Below, in pieces: positions 51,901 through 61,012 of a stretch of 64,000 bases of DNA; the first letter of the stretch is position 1; each line of letters opens with the position of its first letter. A program made the translations under genes and the position numbers. The notes under the pieces are model-generated. The model saw only the letters and a program-made list of their open reading frames with translations, had not been told where the DNA came from and did no database searches. Source of the DNA: Branchiostoma belcheri (lineage: Eukaryota; Chordata; Leptocardii; Amphioxiformes; Branchiostomatidae); assembly GCF_001625305.1 (NCBI RefSeq), contig NW_017803379.1:2940704-3004703 (forward strand). Direction: 5' to 3'.

Positions 51901-54727
51901 GCGTCGACCTGTTCGCACTGGTCCAGGTTAATGGCAGCGATGGGCTTCTTGGCATTGTCCCGTTTGTAATATTCCAGCAGGTTTGGGTCCCCTGTCAGTC
52001 GTCCCTCCCGCAGCACGAACCAACGCTTCTTCCACGACTGTTGTTATGGAAGGCAAACAAAGACAACATGACACGATTTATAGCACACGTGCAGGACCAG
52101 CTCTCTGTCAATCCCAGGACCATACCTCTCACAGCAGTCATACCTCCACAATGTGGGTTAGATTCCCTTATGTGCAATATACCAGCAGCAGTATTTACAG
52201 AGCCTACAACAGACTTTCATACATAACTACTGCTTTCATCAATCACTACATGGTTGTTCCTTGATTACCTGCATGTGGTTATGAATACATTTCAAATTGA
52301 AACTACAGGGTAGAAGCAGTTACAAGGAAATGGATGCAAAGAAGTAGATTTATGTACAAAGCGTTGTTTGCATGAATGGAGCAGACTTTCAAATATGAAA
52401 TATAAAAGGGCAATTTGCCCTTTCATATGTGAAAGTGGGCATCATTATGTAGAAAACAATCCAGGACATAAAAGAACAAGGAGGTTGAAGAGAGACCTTC
52501 TTGGAAGGAACAAACACAACAGGAAAAGCTCACTGTTCAGAAAAGAACAAGCATATGTGAACAGTGAACTTTAGAAGTTCCTAGAATTACAATAAGCTGC
52601 TTCCTTGAAATGCACAGTGCCAAGTTCTACTTACAAATGCAGAATGATCAACTGCAAGTCACGAGAACAAAAGCATGCAACCCTCCCTCAGCGATGACCA
52701 ATAAGGAAATAAAAGTTCGTCCAGAAAACATGACGTGTTCCTGCACCACCAAAAGTGCTGAGGATGAAGAATCTTGTGGCAGTCATGAGGTCTGAGCTTC
52801 CAAGTAATGAGACAGTTACCCAGAATTACGGTAGTGAAGTCCAAGGTTCAAAGATAAGTATTGTCTGTCAACAACCCTCCTTGAAATCTGAGCGTGTCAG
52901 TCAAGACCTAAGTGAAGACTGTACCATGACCTGTACCATCAAAAGGGGTCTGCATGGGGGCTAAGTGCATTATGGATTACGCTAAATTCCTGGCACTCAT
53001 CACATATTCCAGTGAATTCAGAGGCATCCACCCTAACCTATTACAAAAACTTAAAACAATAAAGCTTTCCCTAGAATTAGAGCGATCTGATTACAAACTT
53101 CCCAGACTCATCTAATTATGCTTTACAATGTACATAAACAGGTATGCTTGTCTCCATAAAAAGTAAGCCTCGGGTTCGAAAATGCAGCTCCGAAAATGAC
53201 AAAAAAACTATCCGTATGCCAATTTCTATTCTGACATAATTTACCACCTACAAAATGGTTAACACTGTCACTAGACCTGCAACTTATGTCCAAATGTGAA
53301 CATATCATAAGAAGAAGAAGATGTGCTATTGGCTCATAAGTCTGGGTTACCTTAGCATACACAAAGGTACACTAGTAACACAACGGTGTTTATAACATAC
53401 ACAAAGGCATTGAACAACCTTGCACTCATAAAAAAAACATTGGTTTTGCTGAACAGAATTTTTTAAAATAAATCATAAACCATATGAGAAGTGAACTAGA
53501 AAAACAGAAGTTTGCCAAACTTTAACATTTTATTTGATTGTTGCCTTTAGTTTTATTAGTGAAATCTGAAATCCAGATGCTCCCCTGTCGAAGGTACAAA
53601 TCAAAACACTTTTCACAAGATACAAATGTATGCAAGCTGTTCAAGTCATGTATCAGACAACTGGAGGAAAAACAATGGGACAAAAGAGAAAGGAACATGA
53701 TGGAATTTGTTCCACATAATCGACAGAAATGCAAACAAAAGAATTCAGGGCATTCCATGCAAAGGAATGCTCGCGCGCACCATGTGTATAAAATGGAAAC
53801 CATATGGAGGTAGATCTATCACAACTGTCCCAACAATAACAGCATTGTCCTAAATTCAAACGAAGAAGCTTTGAACTGAACATCAAACGCCGAAAGCTGA
53901 AAGTCGCTTCCATTCAATACACAAGATTACGTAAGTGTAGCGTTACACGTACAAAGCCAAAGCCACATTATGTATGGCAAAAAATAATAATAATAACGTG
54001 CTGGTATGACGCTCCAAAACATCAAAGGACTTCAAATGAACAGAAAATCTAGAAACGATTAGGATCTGAAAATGAGCCAAGCTTTCAACGGGCGAGTTAT
54101 CGAACAGCGCTGAAAATAAACTTCCTGCTTTTTGGTCAATGTTATCGCGAAATAAACAAATAGAACCTACCCGATAAAACTGGCATGTGTCACCAGTAAC
54201 AACAACAATAACAACACTGTGCGACGATATATGTACACTCTAAAGAACAAAGGGAGAGTTAAAAATACTTGAAAGTCTTCTTCATCGTCCTGAAATGGAG
54301 TGTCTTCAGACAAAATGATGGGTTTTAGAGTTGTAAATTGACCAGCGAATGGGGAGGGGCGGGATCGTCACAGTCATTCATGCATATTTCAAAAGAACGA
54401 AAAAAGTGTCGACAAAAAAGAGGAAGCTACAGACAAGTTGAGGCGAGAAAGCGATTACCTTGGTGAGAAGAGAGAGTTTATAAAGCCGTAAGAAGCTGTA
54501 GAAAGTCCGTCAGAGGTGTTGGCTTGGGATTAAAGACAGGAGAAGGGGGAAGGAACTGGGAAGAACCCAGAACCCCTGCATGCATAAACATTGCCAAGAA
54601 GGACGGAGGACATTCGCGAACGGGGCAGGAAGAAAAGTCCCCGCCAACAACTCACCGCACGGCCGATCTTGTGCTCAGGCGGTGATTTTCGCAGCCACCC
54701 TCGGCAGATGATCTGTCCCTCGCTCAT
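30935..54727 (-). CDS. gab: GRB2-associated binding protein (Gab docking adaptor)
   Basis: Membrane-recruited scaffold for receptor tyrosine kinase signalling. Nine exons on the minus strand: 54727-54656, 52037-51737, 34770-34591, 34452-34293, 34060-32564, 32435-32185, 31794-31668, 31526-31373 and 31156-30935; total 2964 nt, 987 aa, phases consistent. Exons 1-2 encode the PH domain (starts [20 protein letters not shown], then [47 protein letters not shown]), nearly co-linear with vertebrate Gab1. GRB2 SH3 sites: APPPRPPKP in exon 3 and [10 protein letters not shown] in exon 6 (PxxxRxxKP). Exon 5 holds about 15 tyrosine motifs ending in P. PI3K p85-type YxxM sites are YIAM, YTSM, YMFM and YHPM. 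SHP2-type sites near the C-terminus are VEYLDLE and TVYTRLDI. Longer than vertebrate Gab1/2 (about 680-720 aa), mostly through exon 5. Confidence 0.93.
33540..33960 (-). repeat. Periodic tyrosine-motif array inside Gab exon 5
   Basis: Tyrosines at protein residues 273, 296, 318, 341, 363, 388 and 410 are spaced 22-25 residues apart. The first six sit in Y(D/S)xxP-type motifs with the proline at +4: YDVLP, YSVVP, YDLVP, YDMVP, YDVVP, YDTVP. Intervening segments share a PPPRLxxQxS...GExYD pattern, so this is a degenerate tandem repeat in the protein. From residue 410 on, nine further motifs have the proline at +3 (YNVP, YQVP, YNIP, YDIP twice, YDTP, YQVP, YSVP, YDFP). Confidence 0.8.
35340..35632 (+). 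repeat. Dispersed repeat, copy 1 of 2
   Basis: Shares with 40551-40855, in the same order and orientation, TGACAGAATTTTGC(TG)CTCATGAC, TTTTGCCCAATCCGTCA, GCAAAATTTGCCCCT, CAGAGGGTCAAGATT and TTCAGGCTGG(C/T)TAGAA. The segments are separated by diverged or inserted sequence. Non-coding; family unidentified. Confidence 0.65.
40551..40855 (+). repeat. Dispersed repeat, copy 2 of 2
   Basis: Second member of the family described at 35340, beginning GTTCTAGTCATTGCCCGTCT and ending in TTCAGGCTGGTTAGAACACT. It contains an extra segment (CATGCACGCATGTGCTTGAC) not obvious in the first copy. The short open frames here arise from the repeat. Confidence 0.65.
42401..42426. repeat. Small perfect hairpin ATGACTAAG-CAA-CTTAGTCAT
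   Basis: A 9-bp stem with a 3-base loop inside the large Gab intron. It has no terminator role in a eukaryotic intron and is probably incidental or a repeat remnant. Confidence 0.4.
43870..44102 (+). mobile_element. Truncated Harbinger-like MITE (copy C)
   Basis: From CCCCAACAGTGAAGGAATGT to the right end AATTAAATTGGTGTGGCC it follows the inner and right parts of the element at 45515-45883, with more substitutions and small gaps. The left terminal repeat is missing, so it is an older, broken copy in the same orientation as copy A. Confidence 0.7.
45072..45262 (+). repeat. Dispersed repeat starting ACCAAGGAGGTTATG, copy 1
   Basis: Contains GATGAATTGTCATGAAACTT, GGTAGGTGGGTAGGTCCTTG and AAATGATTAGATTTTGGGCA. 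The last two blocks recur at 50109-50203. It is a multi-copy intronic repeat; class not determined. Confidence 0.6.
45515..45883 (+). mobile_element. Full-length Harbinger-like MITE (copy A)
   Basis: A 369-bp non-coding element with terminal inverted repeats of about 34 bp: GGCCACACCAATTTAATTTG TTGGTTCTCGGAT at the left, mirrored at the right. It is flanked on both sides by TAA (45512-45514 and 45884-45886). A 3-bp TWA target duplication with GG-initial ends fits PIF/Harbinger-derived MITEs. The interior includes a poly-A/T run and no ORF. It is almost identical to copy B. Confidence 0.8.
47260..47634 (-). mobile_element. Full-length Harbinger-like MITE (copy B), inverted relative to copy A
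   Basis: A 375-bp element whose reverse complement follows copy A closely along its whole length, with only scattered substitutions and short indels (for example a longer A run and a CTTAT insertion). It is flanked by TAA at 47257-47259 and 47635-47637. High identity between copies suggests fairly recent insertion or conversion. Confidence 0.8.
48815..48944. mobile_element. Foldback element with GTTCTCCAACTC arms
   Basis: GTTCTCCAACTCAAAAGGAA followed by ATTGAGTCACCAGAATTTT is mirrored by AAAATTCCGGTGAGTCAATT followed by TCCTTTTTGAGTTGGAGAAC. The 39-bp arms have only a few mismatches around a 51-bp loop (GCGCTTGGGTCAGATATAGC within it). Non-coding. Target duplication unclear; ACT follows on the right and precedes on the left. 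Confidence 0.75.
50109..50203 (+). repeat. Dispersed repeat, copy 2 (related to 45072-45262)
   Basis: Shares GTAGGTGGATAGGTCTTGAT, GACACCTCGAAATGATTAGA and TTTTGGGCGACCTGGCAGCT with the copy at 45072, with several substitutions and without the left third. Confidence 0.55.
52038..54655 (-). other. First intron of Gab
   Basis: Lies within the PH domain, after codon 24. It contains no recognisable gene; the open frames are short and unrelated to known families. The segment just after the exon 1 donor (54530-54655) is open on the minus strand but is intronic by splice logic. Confidence 0.65.
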
Positions 54728-57189
54728 GTTGGCCCTTATCTGGGAGGAAACATGAAGAAAAGCAGCAAAACTCTCTCCGTTTCGCGGAGGCCAGTCCGGA
54801 GGGAAAGGCGGAAGTATGTCCCGTCCGGGTTCGCAGATAAACTCCTGGAGTAACCTCAGCATCACATTGAGGGACAGAGACGATTCGAATCATCCGATCG
54901 ACAAAGACCTGAGTTTTATATTTCATTCACGATGGCTGGTCAGCTCAGGAAAACTATTGATAGTATAAAATTGATAACCAGCTATTTACAGAATGCAGTG
55001 GAAGATAAGGCAGCGATGAAAATGTAATATATAGTGAAAAAATGTATAGATATGGGTTATGCAAAATAATGATATTATTCATTAATTTTTTCTTTTCCAT
55101 ATTCTATTCTCATCCTATTCACTTTTTTCCTCTGGAATACAGATTTACACAAACGTTACTGAGTTAGATATGCTTTTTATCACATCCCCTATCTATACCA
55201 CAATGGAGCACATTGTTTTTTTTTTCGTAAGAATCAATTAACTAATGCAAAAAAATTGCACTATATGAACAGTCGCCTGTCCCGTGTGTACAGAAAAAAA
55301 GTGACTAAAAACTGAAAACAAATCTTTAAAGTGACATTAACAGCTGTTCGAGGGTCATGTGGGTAGTTAAGGAAGCCAGTGTACCATGATTCCGTTTTGG
55401 CTTTAATAGTAGTACACTAGCGTTACTACTCCAACGTGTCGCCTGTGAATTTATGGCCGACATTTGTCCATTTTGTTGTCAGCTGATCTTGACTTCCATG
55501 TCCAGCTTTACAGTTTCGTCACGGATCGAACTTTTTTGTACAACGTGAATCGGGAACCAGAGCAATCGAATCTGCGGAAGGAAATGCAGTGCTATTATCT
55601 GAGAAATTTTGGCGCGTAACCAACACGTTCGACAAGATTAACTGGCTGAGATTCGCAAACAAGCGTCATCGCCGCCAGACAATATCCCAGAAATCAGGAA
55701 GTCACGACATGCATAGGAATAGTCTTCCTTACTGTGTGATTGATGGAAAATTGTTGCTAATTCACGAGCGACGTTCGATTTAATTACCATTTGCATGCTT
55801 TCGGTAACATTTCTTAGCCTGGACCTTCGGCGAACATGTTAACATAACTCTAAACGTGATGTTATGTGGCGGGTAAAGTGGGAAAATTAATATTTATAGT
55901 CTATAACATTAAGACAAGAGTCCTTTCGGTAAAATGAAAATATAGGTAGATTATCAAGCCTATCCATTTTGATTAAATGTCAAATTGTAAAAATGCAAAA
56001 TAACAATGACAAATAAAAGTTACTGTCTCAACGAAAGAAAAAATAAGATAATAATCATACTACACTGAAATAGTTGAGTCAGTTTCTTAAAAGCAGTCTC
56101 CATGAAGTTTCATGATTAATTCTAGGAAGTCACTTGGCCTGAGCTGAAAAAACAAATTTCCTTAGAAAATCGACCAACAGCTGAATATTTTCCATTGAGT
56201 TCCGTTGACAGGGAATGTAACTGAAACTCTGTTTTTCTCGTTCACGCGTTACGAGAGCTAATACTTTGATTAAGCTGACTACACGCTAGCCACATAACGC
56301 GGTTAATAGGATTGTGCAACTATGAAATAAAGGCATTTGATAGGTTGGACAGCGACAGTATATGTAAAGCGTCACCTGTCGGTTCAGAATGGGCATGCAT
56401 CAGAGGAAAAGTCTACATCAAGACCCGTCGACGTGTCGAATGTAAGAGCTATAAACGCTTAAGTCGCAATAGTAACTACACTATGAACAATACTGTGTAT
56501 GATCAAGGACATTATACAGATGTCCTTGGTATGATATACAAGCAGACGCACCGTGGTCATATAACGATTGTGAGGTAGCTATTGCACATCTACCATGTTA
56601 CTGAACTGACCATCCTTCCTACTCTGAAGCAGATAATCATTGGCGTGCTTTTAGGCATTTTTATCGAGCTTTATTGTACCAAGGATAACGTCCTTGATTG
56701 TACTGATATCTTTTTTTTTACAACAACCAAACCCCTGTCGACACTCACCCCGGGGCGGGGGCAAACCCATTAAAATCTATTCAAGACAGGCGCCAGTGCT
56801 CCTCCCCGGGAACCATCAAATACTCATTAAGGGTTAATTCTTTTACTGTGCTGGATTATCACACATCCGGCAAGTGTGGGTGGCGTATTGAATACTATCT
56901 AGCCTGTAAAGGCTGTAAAGATCTGTTTGGAGATTTTGCATCCTTGCTACAAATTATGGGATTGTATGATCAGCCAGTTCTCGCGTGTTCTCTACAGATA
57001 AAGGAATAATTATAAGGTTGATGTTGTCATTGGTTAACGTCTTATATTTCGTTAGACATTGTTTATTGTATGCTCCATCTCTCGGTGCAGTTCTAACGCG
57101 GTGTAAATAAACTTTGTGCTAACTCATGGACAAATCACTGTTCACGAGAGCCCTCTTGCGGTTGTAAAATGAAGCACAGCCATACAACC
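54728..57189. other. Spacer between the divergent Gab and pirin genes
   Basis: About 2.5 kb between the Gab start codon and the pirin upstream regulatory cluster. The Gab 5' UTR and promoter should lie in the first few hundred bases (54728 onward). No gene is supported; the 63- to 88-codon frames near 56312-56773 show no family features. Confidence 0.5.
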
Positions 57190-57199
57190 ATGACTCAGC
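57190..57199 (+). promoter_or_regulatory. Antioxidant response element candidate 1 (ATGACTCAGC)
   Basis: Perfect match to the ARE core RTGACNNNGC with a TGACTCA (AP-1/Maf) heart, about 280 bp upstream of the pirin TATA box. NRF2-small Maf heterodimers bind such sites. Confidence 0.55.
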
Positions 57200-57266
57200 T
57201 AAAACTCGCAATGCGGAAGTGGGTCCTCAGAGCAGCAATCAGCTGGGACACTGGATGTGTCGGGAC

Positions 57267-57277
57267 TGCTGACTCAT
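57267..57277 (-). promoter_or_regulatory. Antioxidant/NF-E2 response element candidate 2 (TGCTGACTCAT)
   Basis: Perfect match to the NF-E2/MARE consensus TGCTGASTCAY; on the minus strand it reads ATGAGTCAGCA, matching RTGAGNNNGC. It lies about 200 bp upstream of the pirin TATA box. Confidence 0.6.
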
Positions 57278-57373
57278 TCTTACATGTACACTCTATGTAA
57301 GTATGGCACAGTCATAGAGCTGACCAAGGGGGTTTATAAAGGCCTGCTTGATCTGACAGACATGCTAGAAAAA

Positions 57374-57383
57374 GGGGGCGGGG
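57374..57383 (+). promoter_or_regulatory. GC box (GGGGGCGGGG)
   Basis: A consensus SP/KLF-family site about 94 bp upstream of the pirin TATA box, between two of the ARE-like sites. Confidence 0.5.
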
Positions 57384-57404
57384 TCTAACTTCGCAAGTCA
57401 ACCT

Positions 57405-57415
57405 TGCTGACTCAC
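57405..57415 (-). promoter_or_regulatory. Antioxidant/NF-E2 response element candidate 3 (TGCTGACTCAC)
   Basis: Perfect match to TGCTGASTCAY; on the minus strand GTGAGTCAGCA. It lies only 62 bp upstream of the pirin TATA box, a typical proximal promoter position. Confidence 0.65.
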
Positions 57416-57476
57416 CGATTGTTGCTGGATCAGGATGAACAAACATTCTGGCTAAAAGTAACGCTTTGTGACAGCA

Positions 57477-57484
57477 TATAAATA
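57477..57484 (+). promoter_or_regulatory. TATA box of the pirin gene (TATAAATA)
   Basis: A canonical TATA element. Transcription would start around 57507-57512, giving a short non-coding first exon that ends at the strong donor CAG|GTAAGT at 57536/57537. The matching acceptor is CAAACAG at 57845, 8 nt before the start codon. Confidence 0.65.
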
Positions 57485-57507
57485 TAAGAGAGGTGAGAGT
57501 TTAGCTT

Positions 57508-57536
57508 ATACCAGATCTTGAGAAGGATTCATGCAG
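57508..57536 (+). other. Predicted non-coding first exon of pirin
   Basis: Bounded upstream by the expected start site below the TATA box and downstream by CAG|GTAAGT. Splicing to 57846 leaves a 5' UTR of about 37 nt. The start position is inferred from TATA spacing. Confidence 0.5.
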
Positions 57537-57853
57537 GTAAGTCGTAAGTTATGTTCACTGTGGCCTATACTCTGCTCTTTTGCAAAATAGTAAATGCTGT
57601 TACTTTTTGCAACTTACCTGACAAGTTATATTCAAGTCATTAATTGGCTGAATGTTTGGCTCTTCTTCCAAATTTCCATTGATCATGAGCAAGGGCAGAA
57701 GGAACTTCAAGTTAAAAAGCAAGTTAACATATATACAGTTTGGCAAATATAAGATATTTTCAGCAGTTGCACTGTGTATTATAACCTTCAACTTGCAGCA
57801 AAACCCCTTAACAAGTACACAAGTAACATCATGGTCTTCAAACAGGCAACTGC

Positions 57854-60800
57854 ATGAAGACTGAGCATATCCTCTTATTCTGCACCCTGAGTTTCCTGCT
57901 CCAGACAGCAGTCAGTTGTCAGGACGACCAGCACCAGGACAGCGGGGCCTTCCAGCCTGTCAAGCCTATCGGAACAGACTCGTTTGCTGTGAATAACAGC
58001 TCCAAGGATTCGAGAACTGCTGGTGTAACAGCGATGTCACGTACGATTGTCAGGGGTTTCGAGAGCGTGGAACAGGATGAGGGGGTGGGGGCCAGGGTCA
58101 GGCGCAGTGTAGGCAGGCCTGAAGTAAGTCAACTTTAACATTATCTATGACCCTCCAATTTTTTTTTTTTGAAAAAAATTCAATACATAACAGGCAATAT
58201 AGGTGCTACAATGCAGTTGAGTATGTCCAACACTGATGAAATGGTCATTGAATTACTTGAATTTTATCATGAATATGTTTCCTCATTTAGCAGCAGTATG
58301 CTTACAGTTTAAGGGAACTAATTTGCAGTTATCCCCTAAGAATTTTTGTTCTCCCTTTGTTCTGTATGTAATTACAGGTGTGAGATGATATCGTTAGTAC
58401 ATGTAACATAATTATATCACATGGTGAACAATCTGTCTCTTGCAGCTGAAGAGCCTGGACCCCTTCCTGATGCTGGATGAGTTCAAAGTCAGCAAACCTG
58501 CGGGATTTCCTGACCATCCACATCGGGGCTTTGAAACCGTAGGTCACTTTCATTGCCGATCTATACAAAACACCCTTGTTCTTTTGTCATCCTCAACTAG
58601 TGTAAAGTGGCTTAATTTTCACCATGGCTTCCGTATCTAACCCAGGCACAGCTCAGGTGCCACTTGTGTTGGGTTCTTTATACATGCAGAAATTTGATGC
58701 CATAAGCTCCCTCATATGCAGGGCCACTGGCTTTAATCCCCCGATCCAAAGGGTATTGATGTGGCCCTTCAAGTTTCGAGTGGCATCAGTGGGATCCACC
58801 CCATAGAAGAGAATAAAGTGTTGACCGGTAAACTGTATCTCAGGCTTCCAAACTTGAATGAGAAGTCGATCATGTCCACTGAGCAGAGTTGTTGTCTGAC
58901 TCCAGGCCACCTACATGTTGAGTGGGACGACCAGACACGAGGACTTCATGGGACATCAGGGCAGGATCGGGCCGGGTGACCTGCAGGTAGGAGGGAGTAA
59001 TAGGTCATCTTTCTTATAACAGTACATTATGGGCTTATAATAGTACATTATGGGCTGTTACCTGGCCACCTTACTAGACTACTTTAAAAGTGTCCATACC
59101 TGTACATGTAGGCTTTAGAAGTGGATAGATTTAACTGAAATGGACTAAACAAAGACAAGATTTAAGTAAACCTCACAAATTAAGATGAATATAAAATGAT
59201 TTGTCCCCATCAGTGGATGACAGCAGGAAGAGGGATCGTCCATTGTGAGATGCCGGGGGATGACACGGAGAGCCACGGTCTGCAGCTCTGGATAAACCTG
59301 AAGAAAGCTGACAAGATGATCGAGCCGGCGTACCAGGAACTTCTGAGCAAGGACGTCCCCAAACCCAGCAAGGACGGCGTCACTGTGGCCGTGATAGCAG
59401 GGGAGTCCCTGGGCGTGAAGGTAAGGAGGTGTCCATATGTCAACATATTACTTAAGGAGAAAATGTCAGTGTAACAATTAATTACTTGTAACAACAGTCA
59501 AGAAGAATCATTAATAAGCAACTTATTATGCTATTAGTATTAGAGTTTCTGGAAAAGATGATTTTGAAGTTGTGTTTTGTTGTTTACCCCAGTCCCAGGT
59601 GTACACAAGAACCCCTACCATGTACCTGGACTTTAAGTTGGAGCCAGGAGCAAAATACACACAAGCTGTGCCTGAAGGTAGGTGCAACCATTTGCATTTT
59701 ATCCAACACACTTTTTCTCCACCATTACCCAAGGATGTTATAGTCACTCCAATCTCCTTGCATTACCTAACCAAACATGCACATGTACATTTTTCAATTT
59801 CTGATGTGTTTTATTGCCTAGGATGGAATGGCTTTGTGTATGTGCTGTCAGGATATGTTCATCTTGGTAAGTAAAGAGAAAATATGATATGTTAGTTCTT
59901 CTGACTATCATTCAAATTTTCCCTCACAGTCCTGATATGATAGAAGAATCTGTATGTAGAATTACTTTAGCCCATTTTGTGAAAAGTAATCTTACCAGTA
60001 TGTTAAATTTGTACAACCATACTATGTGTCATTTAGCCTAATCTGTATGACACTTCTAAACTGAATGGTACAAAGTACTAGTACTACAAATCAATTCTAT
60101 TTTGCATCCACAGAGCTAACTAATGTATAGTTTTTGAAAAAAAAAATTACCTGCAAAGTGTTCAGGAAGTTACTATCAGTTTCCATTGATGGCTACTTAT
60201 ATCATTCAAACCCTTCCCCATACACAGGTCCAGAGGACAAACAAACTTTGGGGAAACCACATCACACCATGGTCATGAGTGATGGAGAGGGACTCACCCT
60301 GGAGAACAAGGTATCATCTGGAATATTAGTATTAGGAACATTTGTTTTGTGTTACAGTTAAAACATGTCCAAGCATCTGCTTCTTCACCTTCAATCACCT
60401 GGCCATAACAACCACCATTTCCCTGCCCAAGAAGTCACCACTTTACCACAATCCCCCGGGTGGCTTTGATGTTTAGTATAGATGTTTTTAATGTACATGT
60501 ACCAGTAAGTCACTCTCTCAAACGTCTTTTGTTCTTGTTTAGGGCCCAGAAAAGGTTCACTGTGTGCTGATTGCAGGAGAGCCCATCAATGAACCGGTAT
60601 ACCAGTATGGTAGGTCATATTATATTTCTCTCCATCTAATCCACTAAAGGACATTATATACATTGTAATGTCCTTGGTCCGCTAAAGGAGTACAGTGTGC
60701 TGCTTTGTAAACTGTACTCCCCTGGCATGTTATCTGTCTATTTCATTAATTTCTACTCTTTACAGCTACTGCTAAAGCCAGGTATTGGCTATGATGAAGC

Positions 60801-61012
60801 ACACTGTCTGATTGGCAGTTCAGTATTTTTTTCTCAATGTATCTTGGATTCAACCCAGCTAACTTGTGAACATTCCTGTATACTGTTTGTCAGGTCCTTT
60901 TGTGATGAACTCCCAGGAGGAGATCCGTCAGGCCATTGATGACTACCGTCACGGCAGGAACGGCTTTGAGAACGCTCCTTCATGGAACTCTTTTGTTGCA
61001 TATGAGGACTAA
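57854..61012 (+). CDS. pir: Pirin (cupin iron protein) with signal-peptide extension
   Basis: Nine coding exons: 57854-58123, 58446-58538, 58906-58986, 59214-59420, 59593-59677, 59822-59866, 60228-60310, 60543-60609 and 60894-61012; 1050 nt, 349 aa, phases consistent. Residues 61-349 align in order with vertebrate pirin (about 290 aa), a bicupin non-haem iron protein known as a nuclear co-regulator of NF-kB with quercetinase activity. Metal ligands are conserved: HPHRGFET gives H114 and H116, and HCEMP gives H158 and E160. Also visible are [53 protein letters not shown] and [20 protein letters not shown]. Residues 1-60 are extra: [20 protein letters not shown] is a textbook signal peptide, followed by a polar linker with NNSS sequons. 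M61 would give the canonical cytosolic form. ATG at 57854 is chosen as the first in the spliced exon. Confidence 0.92.
59018..59059 (+). repeat. 21-bp tandem duplication in pirin intron 3
   Basis: TATAACAGTACATTATGGGC-T is followed directly by TATAATAGTACATTATGGGC-T, differing at one base. A recent local duplication with no evident role. Confidence 0.7.
60679..60776 (-). repeat. Partial relative of the 11008 foldback in pirin intron 8
   Basis: TCCGCTAAAGGAGTACAGTG and CCTGGCATGTTATCTGTCTA followed by TTTCATTAATTTCTACTCTT correspond to the interior of the element at 11008 (GTCTGCTAAAGGAGTACAG; GAAATTGGCCAAATTGATAG reversed), with rearranged order. The terminal arms are absent or too diverged to identify. 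Confidence 0.5.

Noticed and set aside
54530-54865. 111-codon minus-strand frame overlapping Gab exon 1 in another frame
   Set aside because: Shadow frame; the Gab frame starting at 54727 matches the PH-domain start and splices correctly.
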